Shown here piece by piece: positions 17,934-27,448 of a stretch of 64,000 nt of DNA. The DNA is taken from the NCBI GenBank assembly GCA_023393375.1, contig JAEWLI010000074.1, positions 4,016-68,015 of the forward strand, read 5' to 3'. The notes under the pieces were generated by a model, which made no database searches, was not told the origin of the DNA, and saw only the letters and a list, made by a program, of their open reading frames with translations. Within the stretch, counting starts at the first letter, position 1; each line of letters opens with the position of its first letter. The position numbers and the translations under genes are program-made. This DNA comes from Bacteroidota bacterium. Lineage in GTDB: Bacteria > Bacteroidota > Bacteroidia > Cytophagales > Cyclobacteriaceae.

Positions 17934-18974
17934 TTATGCTAAAGTTTTGATTTTTTTATTGGTATCATTAAGCTGTTTCTGGTATTGTGGCAGAATGGAT
18001 ATCAGTTTATTCACAACTTCATCGACTGGTAACAGAGATCTTCCTCCGGCAGCGTTTCTATGTCCACCACCTTCAAAATGAATCCTTGCAAGATCATTTA
18101 CTGAAAAATCACCTTTTGATCGGAAAGACAATTTCACTTCATCTTCCCCGCGATCTATGATCAATGCTGCAAAAATTACATTATTTAAAGATAAGGCGTA
18201 ATTTACCAAACCTTCAGTATCGCCTGTTTTGGTGTTGAACCGTTGTAGATCCTGCTGATTAATCTTAAAATAAGCAGTATTATATTGTTCCAGTACCACC
18301 AACCTTTCACTTAAGGAATGGCCTATGAATTTGATCCGGTTCAATGTATTATTATCATATATCAGTTCACCTACTTTTGATACCTCAGCACCCAATTCAA
18401 TGAGGTCTGCTGTCACCATATGCACATTCTTTGTCGTATTGGAATGTTTGAATTGCCCGGTGTCAGTCATTATACCCGCGTATAAACAATTGGCAATATG
18501 GGCATCAATCAAATGCCTTTCTTCCAACAGATTGATCAATTCGTAAATTAATTCAGCTGTGGCTGCAGCAGATGTATTCCACAGCTCAAAATCGGCAAAA
18601 TGATCTGGGTCAAGGTGATGATCTATTAATACTTTTTGTGCTTTTGATGTCCTGACCAGATCACCCAGCTTGTTTATTCGGCTCAGGTTGTTGAAATCCA
18701 GACAAAATATCAACTCTGCTTGTTTCACCATTTCTGATATTACCGGTTCTGAAGTATCAGTGAATACGACTACTTCGTCATTTCCTTCCATCCAATTAAG
18801 GAAATCAGGATAATCGGAAGGGGTAATTACAGTAACTTGATGATTTAATTTTTTCAGAAATGATGCCAGGCCCAAAGAAGAACCCAATGCATCAGCATCA
18901 GGTTTAAAATGAGTTGTAATTACAATTCTTCGTGAGGTATCCAGTAAATCTTTGAATCTTTGAAGATTTCGCAT
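17934..18974 (-). CDS. nrnA: DHH-family phosphoesterase, NrnA-like oligoribonuclease/pAp phosphatase
   Basis: 346 residues. DHH domain: TTHFKPDADALGSSLG (metal-binding DADA), CLDFN, and the signature LIDHHLDPD. DHHA1 domain: FRSKGDFSVNDLA and the substrate-binding GGGHRNAAGG. The NrnA group degrades short RNA oligomers and dephosphorylates 3'-phosphoadenosine 5'-phosphate. It sits 97 bases upstream of rdgB on the same strand. Confidence 0.9.
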   Translation of the reverse strand: MRNLQRFKDLLDTSRRIVITTHFKPDADALGSSLGLASFLKKLNHQVTVITPSDYPDFLNWMEGNDEVVVFTDTSEPVISEMVKQAELIFCLDFNNLSRINKLGDLVRTSKAQKVLIDHHLDPDHFADFELWNTSAAATAELIYELINLLEERHLIDAHIANCLYAGIMTDTGQFKHSNTTKNVHMVTADLIELGAEVSKVGELIYDNNTLNRIKFIGHSLSERLVVLEQYNTAYFKINQQDLQRFNTKTGDTEGLVNYALSLNNVIFAALIIDRGEDEVKLSFRSKGDFSVNDLARIHFEGGGHRNAAGGRSLLPVDEVVNKLISILPQYQKQLNDTNKKIKTLA

Positions 18975-19157
18975 TATTCAGTTCTATCTGGCGCAAAAGT
19001 GGTTAAAAAATCCCTATTATCAAAAACCTGATCAGGACCGTGATTTTTCTATATACCACCTGGAGAGTTTTTTTGTTTAAATTTTTTATAACAACTTCTA
19101 CAAAAGAGCTGGCAAAACGATCTTACGGTATTCGTTTCAATATTATTGAATAAATGA

Positions 19158-19165
19158 TATCTTTG
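19158..19165 (+). promoter_or_regulatory. Bacteroidota -7 box for the GNAT-like gene
   Basis: TATCTTTG matches TAnnTTTG, 47 bases before the ATG at 19213. The -33 TTG is not obvious. Confidence 0.5.
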
Positions 19166-19212
19166 ACTTTTATTTTAAAGCCTGTCAATATCTTTTGATT
19201 ATTAAGAATAGC

Positions 19213-20379
19213 ATGGAAATAACAGAAGTTACGGATATTTTAAGCATAAAAGAATTTCTTAAATTACCTGTGAGATTGTATAAAAATGATCCAAACTGGA
19301 TTCGGCCGATGGATCATGATATTGAAAGTGTATTTGATCCCAAACAAAACAAACTTTTTAGACATGGTGAATGCACCCGATGGATCCTTAAAGACAAAGA
19401 TGGAATAACCATAGGCAGAGTTGCTGCTTTTATCAACAAAAAGACCGTAAATAAGGATAATGATCAGCCTACCGGAGGAATGGGGTTTTTTGAGTGTATT
19501 AATGATAAAGATGCGGCATTCACTCTGTTTGACCAATGCAAAAAATGGCTTCAGGATCGGGGTGTGGAAGCGATGGACGGCCCTATAAATTTTGGTGCCC
19601 GCGACCGGTGGTGGGGCTTGCTCGTTGACGGGTTCGCAGAACCGAATTATTGTGTTCCTTATAATCCACCTTACTATATCGAATTGTTTGAAGCCTATGG
19701 TTTTAAGCTTTATTTTAAGCAGTTTACTTTTTCCAGAAAAGTAAAAGCCCCATTGGATGTAAAATTTCAGGAAAAGGCCGAAAGAATAAAAAGAGATCCT
19801 AATTACGAGTTCCGGCACATTGAGAAAAAACATCTTGCCAAGTATGCGGAAGATTTCAGGTATGTGTATAATAAAGCGTGGGCAAAACATTTGGGTGTGC
19901 GTGAAATGCATAAAGAACAGGCACTCAACATCATGAAACAATTAAAACCTATTCTTGATGAGCGAATCATTTGGTTTGGGTATTATAATAATGAACCTAT
20001 TGCTTTTTATATCAACCTTCCTGAATTGAACCAAATATTTAAGCACCTGAATGGGAAGTTAGACCTGATCGGAAAATTAAAGTTTTTATGGTATCAAAAA
20101 TTCACACCAGTAAAGAAGATGTTTGGGGTTTCTTTTGGGGTAATACCTGAATTTCAACGGAAAGGTGTGGAAGGAGCCCTTGTGATTTCCGTCACTTCAT
20201 TTGTTTGGACAAAAAATTGTCCGTATGAAGATCTGGAAATGAACTGGATCGGTGATTTTAATCCCAAAATGATCCATGTATGTGAAAGCATTGGAGGTAA
20301 GGTCAGTAAAACCCATGTGACCTATCGGAAACTTTTTGATGAAACTAAGGAGTTTAAAAGAATGCCCATCATGCGATAA
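19213..20379 (+). CDS. GNAT-like N-acetyltransferase-fold protein
   Basis: About 388 residues from the ATG at 19213; a TTG at 19195 would add six residues. The protein appears to be two GNAT-like halves: an N-terminal half (IGRVAAFINKK, GGMGFFECINDKDAAFTLFD, then DGPINFGARDRWWGLLVDGF) and a C-terminal half (FGVIPEFQRKGVEGALV resembles the acetyl-CoA pyrophosphate loop). Proteins of this type are widespread in Bacteroidota and often annotated only as hypothetical. Acceptor unknown. Confidence 0.65.
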   Translation: MEITEVTDILSIKEFLKLPVRLYKNDPNWIRPMDHDIESVFDPKQNKLFRHGECTRWILKDKDGITIGRVAAFINKKTVNKDNDQPTGGMGFFECINDKDAAFTLFDQCKKWLQDRGVEAMDGPINFGARDRWWGLLVDGFAEPNYCVPYNPPYYIELFEAYGFKLYFKQFTFSRKVKAPLDVKFQEKAERIKRDPNYEFRHIEKKHLAKYAEDFRYVYNKAWAKHLGVREMHKEQALNIMKQLKPILDERIIWFGYYNNEPIAFYINLPELNQIFKHLNGKLDLIGKLKFLWYQKFTPVKKMFGVSFGVIPEFQRKGVEGALVISVTSFVWTKNCPYEDLEMNWIGDFNPKMIHVCESIGGKVSKTHVTYRKLFDETKEFKRMPIMR

Positions 20380-20402
20380 CCGGCTGGTAACAGGAACAAA
20401 AA

Positions 20403-21635
20403 TTACATTCTGGCTGCAAGTAAAAGGTTGAGGTCTTTATGTTTCATATTGAATTTGCTACCTAATGTGGCATTTGTAAGACTACCTTTGTAAGTATAAA
20501 CACCTTTCATGAACCATTTATTTCTAAATATCATTTCCTGAATGCCGCCTTCGTCTCCCGCCTCCAAAAGGATTGGGGCTAAAATATTACTAAATGCCAT
20601 GGTAGCCGTGCGTGCTACTCTTGATGGAATATTGGGAACACAGTAATGAATAATTCCATATTTTCTAAAAACAGGTTTATCATGGGTAGTCAACTCTGAA
20701 GTTTCGATACACCCGCCCTGGTCAATGCTGACATCAATAATCACAGAACCTGGTTTCATTTGAGTGACCATTTCCTCTGTAATGATAAAACGGTCACGAC
20801 CTTTTTCCCATCTTTTAGCCCCTATTACCACGTCAGCCCTATTCAGATTTTTGCTTAATGTAATGGGATCCAAAGTAGAAGTATACACCTGTTGGCCTAA
20901 GGCATGTTTGAGCCGACGAAGTTTGTATACCTGATTATCGAAAATCTGAATATCTACTCCCAAACTCAATGCTGTACGTGCTGCATATTCAGCCACTGTG
21001 CCTGCACCAATAATCACAACTTTTGTATGTGGCACACCGGTTACATCACCCAACACGATCCCTTTGCCGTTGTGAACACTACTTAAATATTCAGCGGCTA
21101 TAAACATCACTGTACTCCCGGCAATTTCACTCATTGCTCTCACGACGGGCATTCCACCTACTTTATCTTCAATTAGTTCAAAACCTATTGCAGTAATTTT
21201 CTTTTGGTTGAGCGCCTGGATAAATTCCCCGGTCTGGTTTCCAAATTGAATAGCAGATAAAAGCATTTTTCCGGGCTTCATAAAACCCATTTCTTCCTGA
21301 GTGGGCGGTTCTACTTTTAAAACGATATCAGCTTGAAAAGCTTCGCGATGAGAATAGACAATTTGTGCGCCTGCTTCGCTATAATCGTGGTCTGAAAAAT
21401 TCGATGCTATACCAGCCCCTGTTTCCAACCAGATATTATGGCCGTTATTTACCAATAATGCGACTGCAGAGGGCGTGAGTGGCACCCTGTTTTCCTGAAG
21501 TGCGATTTCTTTGGGAATTCCAATGAATAAATTATTGTTCTTCTCTTTGATTTTTAATAGTGCTTCCTGGGGGTATAGACTGGTGCTAGCCCCTTTAGCC
21601 AATTCTTCAAAACCGGATTTACCTTTTTCAGTCAT
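20403..21635 (-). CDS. ald: Alanine dehydrogenase
   Basis: 410 residues of the alanine dehydrogenase/pyridine nucleotide transhydrogenase family. N-terminal catalytic motif GIPKEIALQENRVPLTPSAV, catalytic Lys in VLKVEPP, the NAD-binding Rossmann motif VVIIGAGTVAEYAA, then DVSIDQGGC and the proton-shuttle region YCVPNIPSRVARTAT. It interconverts L-alanine and pyruvate plus ammonium. Its start overlaps the end of tsaE by 8 bases, so it is last in a porX-tsaE-ald unit. Confidence 0.9.
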   Translation of the reverse strand: MTEKGKSGFEELAKGASTSLYPQEALLKIKEKNNNLFIGIPKEIALQENRVPLTPSAVALLVNNGHNIWLETGAGIASNFSDHDYSEAGAQIVYSHREAFQADIVLKVEPPTQEEMGFMKPGKMLLSAIQFGNQTGEFIQALNQKKITAIGFELIEDKVGGMPVVRAMSEIAGSTVMFIAAEYLSSVHNGKGIVLGDVTGVPHTKVVIIGAGTVAEYAARTALSLGVDIQIFDNQVYKLRRLKHALGQQVYTSTLDPITLSKNLNRADVVIGAKRWEKGRDRFIITEEMVTQMKPGSVIIDVSIDQGGCIETSELTTHDKPVFRKYGIIHYCVPNIPSRVARTATMAFSNILAPILLEAGDEGGIQEMIFRNKWFMKGVYTYKGSLTNATLGSKFNMKHKDLNLLLAARM

Positions 21636-22047
21636 TTTTAACTATATTAAGGCTTCTGCTGTTATCTGATTCTACCTGAATGGTAATCAATATATGCTGT
21701 TCGGGTAAAAGTGAAGCAATTTTTGATGGCCATTCAATGAAACAATAGTTACCAGAATAAATATACTCTTCCACTCCTATATCGAGTGCTTCTATTTCAT
21801 TTTTTATTCTATAAAAATCAAGATGGTATAGCACCTCATCTTTACTTTTATATTCATTAACCAATGAAAAGGACGGGCTGTTTATGATATCTTCTACTCC
21901 CAGCACATTGCCTATCGCTTTTACCAGCGTAGTTTTCCCTGCTCCTAAATCTCCTTCTAACAGCCAAACACGCACATTTCCGGCAAATATAATCAATTTC
22001 TCTGCCGCCTCTTCAAGATGCTGTATATCATTTACCTTGATTTGCAC
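21628..22047 (-). CDS. tsaE: TsaE, ATPase for tRNA threonylcarbamoyladenosine formation
   Basis: 139 residues with Walker A LLEGDLGAGKTTLVKAIG, the conserved NSPSFSLVNEY segment, YHLDFYRI and FIEWPSKI. TsaE drives the TsaB-TsaD complex that makes the t6A modification at position 37 of ANN-decoding tRNAs. It lies 9 bases after porX. Confidence 0.94.
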   Translation of the reverse strand: MQIKVNDIQHLEEAAEKLIIFAGNVRVWLLEGDLGAGKTTLVKAIGNVLGVEDIINSPSFSLVNEYKSKDEVLYHLDFYRIKNEIEALDIGVEEYIYSGNYCFIEWPSKIASLLPEQHILITIQVESDNSRSLNIVKND

Positions 22048-22056
22048 AGCATAAAG

Positions 22057-23616
22057 TTAAAATTTCTTCGAATCTAATGAAATTATTGGAATTATTATTT
22101 CTTCCATAGAGATCCCGCCATGCTGAAATGTGTCATTATAATACTTTACATAATAATTGTAGTTATTGGGATAAGCGAAAAAATAATCCTCTACGGCAAA
22201 CACATATGACGTGGACACATTGACCTTCGGAAGAAAAATATTTTCAGGTTTACGTACCACATACACCTTATCCTCATCAAAGCTTAGGTTTTTCCCTTGC
22301 TTGTAGCGGAGATTGGTGTTGGTATTCCTATCGCCCACTATTCTGAAAGGTTTTTTTACCCTGATGGCACCATGATCGGTAGATATAATCACTTTTACTT
22401 TGTTATCGGATAGTGTAGAAAGGATTTCAAGTAAAGGTGAGTATGAAAACCATGACCTGGTAAGCGACCGGTAAGCCGATTCATTGGGAGCCAACTCTCT
22501 GATCATCTCCATTTCTGTTCGGGCATGAGAAAGCATATCCACAAAATTATAGACAATTATATTCAGATCATTTTTAAGCAGATTATGAATGTTTTCAGAT
22601 AATTGTTTCCCTTGTGTAATATTCAAAATTTTGTGATAGCTATATTTAATATTCAGTCTGTTTTTCTTAAATTGTCTTTCCAGAAATTCGGATTCATTAA
22701 GATTTTTGCCCTCTTCAATATCTTCACCAATCCAAATATCGCTATGATATTTTTCCATTTCTGAAGGCATCATTCCTGAAAAAACTGCATTTCGGGAATA
22801 CGCTGTCGTAGTAGGTAATATGGAGTAATAGGATTCTTCTTTATCTACATTATAATATTCCTGAATTAATGGTTCAAGAATTTTCCATTGATCGTACCTT
22901 AAATTATCTATCAAAATAAAAAAAACAGGTTGATTATTGTCCAGCTCGGGAAAAATTTTCTTTTTCATTAATTGGTGAGAAAGGATGGGACGATCTTCTT
23001 CAGGATCATGAAGCCAGCTTTCATAATTGTTTATAATGAATTTTGAAAAATTATTATTTGCTTCAGACTTCTGGGTTTCCAACACCTCAAACATCCCTTT
23101 GTTTTGGGAACTATCCATTGCCAATTCCCAGTATAATAATTTCTTGTGCATTTCTGCCCACTCAGTATGACTCATATAGTCGCTAAAAGCCATGCTGATA
23201 TTTCTAAAATCCTGTTGATAATTGATATTGGTGCGCTCAGTAATGATTCTCTTATTTTCAAGAATCTTTTTCACCGACAATAGAATCTGATTGGGATTAA
23301 GGGGTTTTATCAAATAGTCTGCAATTTTTGCACCAATAGCTTCTTCCATGATATGCTCTTCCTCGCTTTTGGTAATCATGACTACCGGAAGATTGGGCCT
23401 AATGGTTTTAATTTGAGCCAGTGATTCCAATCCAGAAAGCCCTGGCATATTTTCATCTAAAAATACCACATCAAATTGTTCGTTCTGACATTTTTCTATG
23501 GCATCTGACCCATTATTTATTGGTGTTACTTCATATCCCCGGTTTTGAAGAAAAAGAATATGGGGGCGGAGTAAATCAATTTCATCATCAACCCACAGAA
23601 TTTTATAATTTTGCAT
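22057..23616 (-). CDS. porX: PorX, response regulator with PglZ phosphatase-like domain
   Basis: 519 residues from the ATG at 23616; a GTG two codons upstream is less likely. N-terminal receiver domain with acidic pair in WVDDEID, phospho-acceptor Asp54 in FLDENMPG, and Lys in YLIKPLNP. After a helical linker, the PglZ domain (about 180-515) has alkaline-phosphatase-fold metal motifs: IDNLRYDQW, TTAYSRNAVFSG, STDHGAIRV and HGGISMEEI. PorX with the kinase PorY regulates T9SS genes. The genome therefore probably encodes a T9SS. Confidence 0.93.
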   Translation of the reverse strand: MQNYKILWVDDEIDLLRPHILFLQNRGYEVTPINNGSDAIEKCQNEQFDVVFLDENMPGLSGLESLAQIKTIRPNLPVVMITKSEEEHIMEEAIGAKIADYLIKPLNPNQILLSVKKILENKRIITERTNINYQQDFRNISMAFSDYMSHTEWAEMHKKLLYWELAMDSSQNKGMFEVLETQKSEANNNFSKFIINNYESWLHDPEEDRPILSHQLMKKKIFPELDNNQPVFFILIDNLRYDQWKILEPLIQEYYNVDKEESYYSILPTTTAYSRNAVFSGMMPSEMEKYHSDIWIGEDIEEGKNLNESEFLERQFKKNRLNIKYSYHKILNITQGKQLSENIHNLLKNDLNIIVYNFVDMLSHARTEMEMIRELAPNESAYRSLTRSWFSYSPLLEILSTLSDNKVKVIISTDHGAIRVKKPFRIVGDRNTNTNLRYKQGKNLSFDEDKVYVVRKPENIFLPKVNVSTSYVFAVEDYFFAYPNNYNYYVKYYNDTFQHGGISMEEIIIPIISLDSKKF

Positions 23617-23634
23617 AACCACTCATTATTTACC

Positions 23635-23642
23635 CAAATATA
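23635..23642 (-). promoter_or_regulatory. -7 box for the porX-tsaE-ald unit
   Basis: On the minus strand this reads TATATTTG, an exact TAnnTTTG, 18 bases before the porX ATG. A TTG lies 16 bases further upstream (23659-23661), slightly closer than the usual -33 spacing. Confidence 0.55.
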
Positions 23643-23682
23643 ATTAAACTTACATCAACAACTTAAAAGTAAAGTTTATTGG

Positions 23683-23700
23683 TAAGCGAATGTTTGCTTA
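23683..23700. promoter_or_regulatory. 18-bp imperfect dyad between porX and the HD gene
   Basis: TAAGCGAATGTTTGCTTA is palindromic at 14 of 18 positions with perfect 5-bp arms (TAAGC/GCTTA). It sits just upstream of the presumed porX -33 region and could serve both divergent genes. Confidence 0.35.
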
Positions 23701-23750
23701 TTTTGTAGGAATGTTTTTACATTTAATATTTTTTAACTGGCATTGATGCT

Positions 23751-24980
23751 GTGAATAAAAGAAAAATTATTAATGATCCATTGTATGGTTTGCTGTCAAT
23801 TCCGTCGGATCTTGTATTTGACCTGATCGAACATCCCTATTTTCAACGATTAAGACGTATAAAACAACTAGGGCTTACCGATTTTGTATATCCTGGTGCG
23901 ATCCATACCCGGTTTCATCATGCCATTGGTGCAATGCACCTTATGGGTGCTGCTTTAGACAGTCTCAGATTAAAAGGGGTGGAAATTTCAGATCATGAAT
24001 ATGAATCATCTTTGTGTGCCATTCTTTTACACGATATTGGCCATGGGCCATTTTCTCATACACTCGAACCAACTTTACTTTCCTCTGTAAACCATGAAGC
24101 GATTTCCAATATTTTCCTTCATCGGTTGAATGTTCATTTTAATGATCATTTAGCGTTAGCGATTAAAATATTTAAAAATACTTACGAGCGGAAGTTCTTT
24201 CATCAGTTGGTTTCCAGTCAACTTGATGTAGACAGATTGGACTATCTGTCTAGGGACAGCTATTTTACCGGGGTATCAGAGGGTACAGTTGGAGTTGATC
24301 GGATAATAAAAATGATTAATGTGGTGGATGATCAGTTAGTAGTGGAAGAAAAAGGGATTTATTCGATAGAAAATTTTTTAAGTGCACGCAGATTGATGTA
24401 CTGGCAGGTATATTTTCATAAAACTACAGTAGGAATTGAAAAAATGCTGATGCAATTGATCAGAAGAGCAAAATATTTAGCACAGGCGGGAGAAAACCTC
24501 CATGCAAGCCCGGCACTCCTATTATTTCTTCAAGAAAACGTTACACTGGAAAAATTTGAAGAAAATGATTCCTATTTATCAGCGTTTGCCACACTTGATG
24601 ATTATGACATTTGGGGTGCCATCAAATTTTGGTACAACCATAGTGACAAAACATTATCCTTATTGAGCCAGATGATTATGAACAGAAATCTCTTTAAGGT
24701 GATTTTATTTAATAAAAATCCAGAGGAAAAGGAAATTAAGGCTCTTAAAAAAAATGTAATATCATATTACAAAATCAATAAAGCTGAATCGGAATATTTT
24801 CTGGTTACAGGGAGTATGAGCAATTCGGCATATATTTCAGGAGGTGAAAAAATAAACATCCTAAAGAAAAATGGTTCAGTTGTAGATATTGCTCAAGCTT
24901 CTGATTTACCGAATATCAAAGCAATGAGCAAAATTGTAAAAAAATACTACCTATGCTGGCCCAAAAGTTTATCTTTGTGA
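23751..24980 (+). CDS. HD-domain phosphohydrolase (SAMHD1/dNTPase-like)
   Basis: 409 residues with GTG start. The full HD ligand set is visible: TRFHHAIGAMHLMG, LLHDIGHGPFSHTLE and QLDVDRLDYLSRDSY. The order and the N-terminal DPLYG...FDLIEHPYFQRLRRIKQLG pattern match SAMHD1/YwfO-type enzymes that hydrolyse dNTPs. The C-terminal third is helical and without known motifs. It precedes the lpx operon with a 25-base gap, an arrangement I recall as common in Bacteroidota; it is divergent from porX. Confidence 0.88.
   Translation: MNKRKIINDPLYGLLSIPSDLVFDLIEHPYFQRLRRIKQLGLTDFVYPGAIHTRFHHAIGAMHLMGAALDSLRLKGVEISDHEYESSLCAILLHDIGHGPFSHTLEPTLLSSVNHEAISNIFLHRLNVHFNDHLALAIKIFKNTYERKFFHQLVSSQLDVDRLDYLSRDSYFTGVSEGTVGVDRIIKMINVVDDQLVVEEKGIYSIENFLSARRLMYWQVYFHKTTVGIEKMLMQLIRRAKYLAQAGENLHASPALLLFLQENVTLEKFEENDSYLSAFATLDDYDIWGAIKFWYNHSDKTLSLLSQMIMNRNLFKVILFNKNPEEKEIKALKKNVISYYKINKAESEYFLVTGSMSNSAYISGGEKINILKKNGSVVDIAQASDLPNIKAMSKIVKKYYLCWPKSLSL
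24970..24977 (+). promoter_or_regulatory. -7 box for the lpx operon inside the end of the HD gene
   Basis: TATCTTTG, an exact TAnnTTTG, overlaps the last codons of the HD gene and lies 28 bases before the lpxD ATG. It would let the lpx genes be expressed independently. Confidence 0.45.
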
Positions 24981-25005
24981 GAATTTTCAAGTACATAAGG
25001 TGAAT

Positions 25006-26061
25006 ATGGAATTCAGTATTAATGATGTAGCCATCATGCTCAATGGTGAGGTGATAGGTGATGGCTCTGAGAAGGTGCACCGAATAGATACCCTACAGGA
25101 AGGGAAAAGAGGAGGGATATGTTTTTTAGCAAATCCAAAATATGAACCCTATATCTATACTACTGAAGCTACGGCAGTGTTGGTAAGGAAGGATTTTGTT
25201 CCCAAAAAACAAATTAACACCACCCTTATTAAAGTAGATGATCCATATTCCAGTTTTACTTCTCTGCTAGAAGAGTATCAGAAACTTATCAGTGATCAGA
25301 AATTAGGTGTTGAGCAACCTTCCTTTATAGGTGAAAACAGTATAGCCGGTGAAAACATTTACAGGGGTGCATTTTCATATATTGGCAATCATGTCACCAT
25401 CGGTAATCATGTAAAGATATATCCACATGTGTATATTGGCGATCATGTTAAAATTGATGATCACACTATAATATATCCGGGAGCCAAGATTTACGAAAGA
25501 ACTGTTATTGGTAAAGCTTGCACCATTCATGCTGGTGCCGTATTGGGTAGTGATGGTTTTGGTTTTGCTCCTCAACCTGATGGTTCATTTAAAACCATTC
25601 CCCAAATTGGAAATGTAGTATTGGGTGATCATGTAAATATCGGTGCCAATACCACTATTGACCGTGCTACTTTTGAATCTACTCGCATAGAAGCGGGAGC
25701 CAAATTGGATAATCTGATTCAGGTGGCTCACAATGTCGTGATTGGTTCTAATACTGTAATTGCAGCGCAAGCTGGCATTTCGGGATCCTCAAAAATTGGA
25801 AAAAATTGTATGATCGCAGGCCAGGTAGGGATAATTGGACATTTAACTATTGCGGATAAAGTTGTGCTTGCGGCTCAGACTGGCATCATTTCAAGTATAG
25901 AAAACGAAGGAGAAGTGAGACTGGGAAGTCCAAGTATGGAGCGGATGAAATATTTGAAATCATATTCTGTTTTCCGAGATTTGCCGGAATTAAAAAAATC
26001 AGTAAAACAACTTGAGGAAAAAATTATAAATTTGTCCGCTAGAATCAGAGACGATGAATAA
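25006..26061 (+). CDS. lpxD: UDP-3-O-acylglucosamine N-acyltransferase
   Basis: 351 residues from the ATG at 25006 (GTG at 25000 is the alternative). The N-terminal uridine-binding domain (MEFSINDVAIMLNGEVIGDG) is followed by left-handed beta-helix hexapeptide repeats (about 105-310, many I-G-x-x-x/V-I-G units). The catalytic His lies in the LIQVAHNVVIG segment. It adds the second hydroxy-acyl chain during lipid A synthesis. It overlaps lpxC/fabZ by 8 bases. Confidence 0.95.
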   Translation: MEFSINDVAIMLNGEVIGDGSEKVHRIDTLQEGKRGGICFLANPKYEPYIYTTEATAVLVRKDFVPKKQINTTLIKVDDPYSSFTSLLEEYQKLISDQKLGVEQPSFIGENSIAGENIYRGAFSYIGNHVTIGNHVKIYPHVYIGDHVKIDDHTIIYPGAKIYERTVIGKACTIHAGAVLGSDGFGFAPQPDGSFKTIPQIGNVVLGDHVNIGANTTIDRATFESTRIEAGAKLDNLIQVAHNVVIGSNTVIAAQAGISGSSKIGKNCMIAGQVGIIGHLTIADKVVLAAQTGIISSIENEGEVRLGSPSMERMKYLKSYSVFRDLPELKKSVKQLEEKIINLSARIRDDE

Positions 26062-27448
26062 TAAACAACATACGATTAGAAAACCTATTACAGTATCTGG
26101 GGTCGGTTTGCACACCGGGGTGCAAGCCAATATGACTTTTTTACCCGCAAAGGCCAACCATGGCATAAAATTTCAAAGAATTGATATGGATGGCCAACCA
26201 ATAGTAGATGCCGATGTGGACAATGTGGTGGATCTTTCGAGAGGAACTACCATTGAACAAAACGGTGCCAGGATAAACACCGTAGAACATACACTAGCTG
26301 CATTGGTTGGTATGGAAATAGATAATGTACTGATTCAGCTTGACGGGCCAGAACCACCCATTATGGACGGAAGTGCCAAAATGTTTGTGGAAGCATTGCA
26401 ATCAGTTGGAACAGAAGAGCAAAATTCCCTTAGGAATTTTTTCGAAGTCAGGGAAAGTATCTTTTACAGAGATGGGTCAAGGGATGTAGAAATAGCCGCA
26501 TTGCCTTTGGATGATTACAGGGTAACTGTAATGGTCGATTATAATTCACCTGTATTGGGAAGCCAACATGCTTCCATCACGGATATCAAACAATTTCCAA
26601 AAGAAATTGCTTCATGCAGAACATTTTGTTTTTTGCATGAACTTGAAATGCTGTACAAACACAACCTTATCAAAGGTGGTGACTTGAATAATGCTATCGT
26701 TATTGTTGATAGGATTGTGCAGGATAATGAAATTGATTATCTGGCCAAGTTATTTAATAAACCTAAAGTTGAAGTAAAAAAGGAGGGGATATTAAATAAT
26801 GTAGAGCTGAGATATAAAAACGAACCAGCAAGACATAAACTTCTTGATTTGATGGGTGATCTTGCCCTTGCCGGCAGGCCTATCAAAGCTCAGATACTTG
26901 CTGCTCGTCCGGGTCATGCCGCTAATGTTGCTTTTGCAAAAAAATTGAAAAAAGCAATGAAAGAGGCATCTGTCAGCAATATCCCACATTATGATCCCAA
27001 ATTACCCCCTGTCTTGGATATCAATCAAGTGATGGGCTTTTTACCTCATCGGTTTCCATTTTTACTGGTAGATAAAATATTTCATTTAGACGATGTAACT
27101 GTAGCAGGGGTAAAAAACGTAACAAGCAGTGAACCGTTTTTTCAAGGTCACTTTCCCGGCAGTCCGGTGATGCCGGGTGTGTTAATTGTAGAAGCCATGG
27201 CCCAAACCGGAGGTGTGCTTGTACTGAACACTGTACCTGACCCGGAGAATTATATCACACTTTTCCTGTTAATCGAGAACTGTAAATTTAGAAGAATGGT
27301 TCTTCCTGGAGATACCATTATTATGAAGTGTGAATTATTAAATCCAATTAAACGTGGAATAGCAAAAATGCAGGGATACGCATTTGTAGGTGATTCTCTG
27401 GTATGTGAAGCCATAATGACAGCAAGAATAGTAAGAAAAGATTCATGA
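26054..27448 (+). CDS. lpxC/fabZ: Bifunctional LpxC deacetylase / FabZ dehydratase
   Basis: 464 residues, a fusion typical of Bacteroidota. LpxC (about 1-310): VSGVGLHTG, zinc-ligand motif NTVEHTLAAL, DGSAKMFVEAL, and ARHKLLDLMGDLAL with the other zinc ligands and catalytic His. FabZ (about 315-464): hotdog fold with catalytic His in LPHRFPFLLVDKI and Glu in GVLIVEAMAQTGG. LpxC commits UDP-acyl-GlcNAc to lipid A; FabZ makes enoyl-ACP for fatty acids, so the fusion joins both pathways. Overlaps lpxA by 4 bases. Confidence 0.96.
   Translation: MNNKQHTIRKPITVSGVGLHTGVQANMTFLPAKANHGIKFQRIDMDGQPIVDADVDNVVDLSRGTTIEQNGARINTVEHTLAALVGMEIDNVLIQLDGPEPPIMDGSAKMFVEALQSVGTEEQNSLRNFFEVRESIFYRDGSRDVEIAALPLDDYRVTVMVDYNSPVLGSQHASITDIKQFPKEIASCRTFCFLHELEMLYKHNLIKGGDLNNAIVIVDRIVQDNEIDYLAKLFNKPKVEVKKEGILNNVELRYKNEPARHKLLDLMGDLALAGRPIKAQILAARPGHAANVAFAKKLKKAMKEASVSNIPHYDPKLPPVLDINQVMGFLPHRFPFLLVDKIFHLDDVTVAGVKNVTSSEPFFQGHFPGSPVMPGVLIVEAMAQTGGVLVLNTVPDPENYITLFLLIENCKFRRMVLPGDTIIMKCELLNPIKRGIAKMQGYAFVGDSLVCEAIMTARIVRKDS

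Noticed and set aside
19195..19212. TTG start for the GNAT-like protein
   Set aside because: An ATG follows after six codons and fits the -7 box position equally well.
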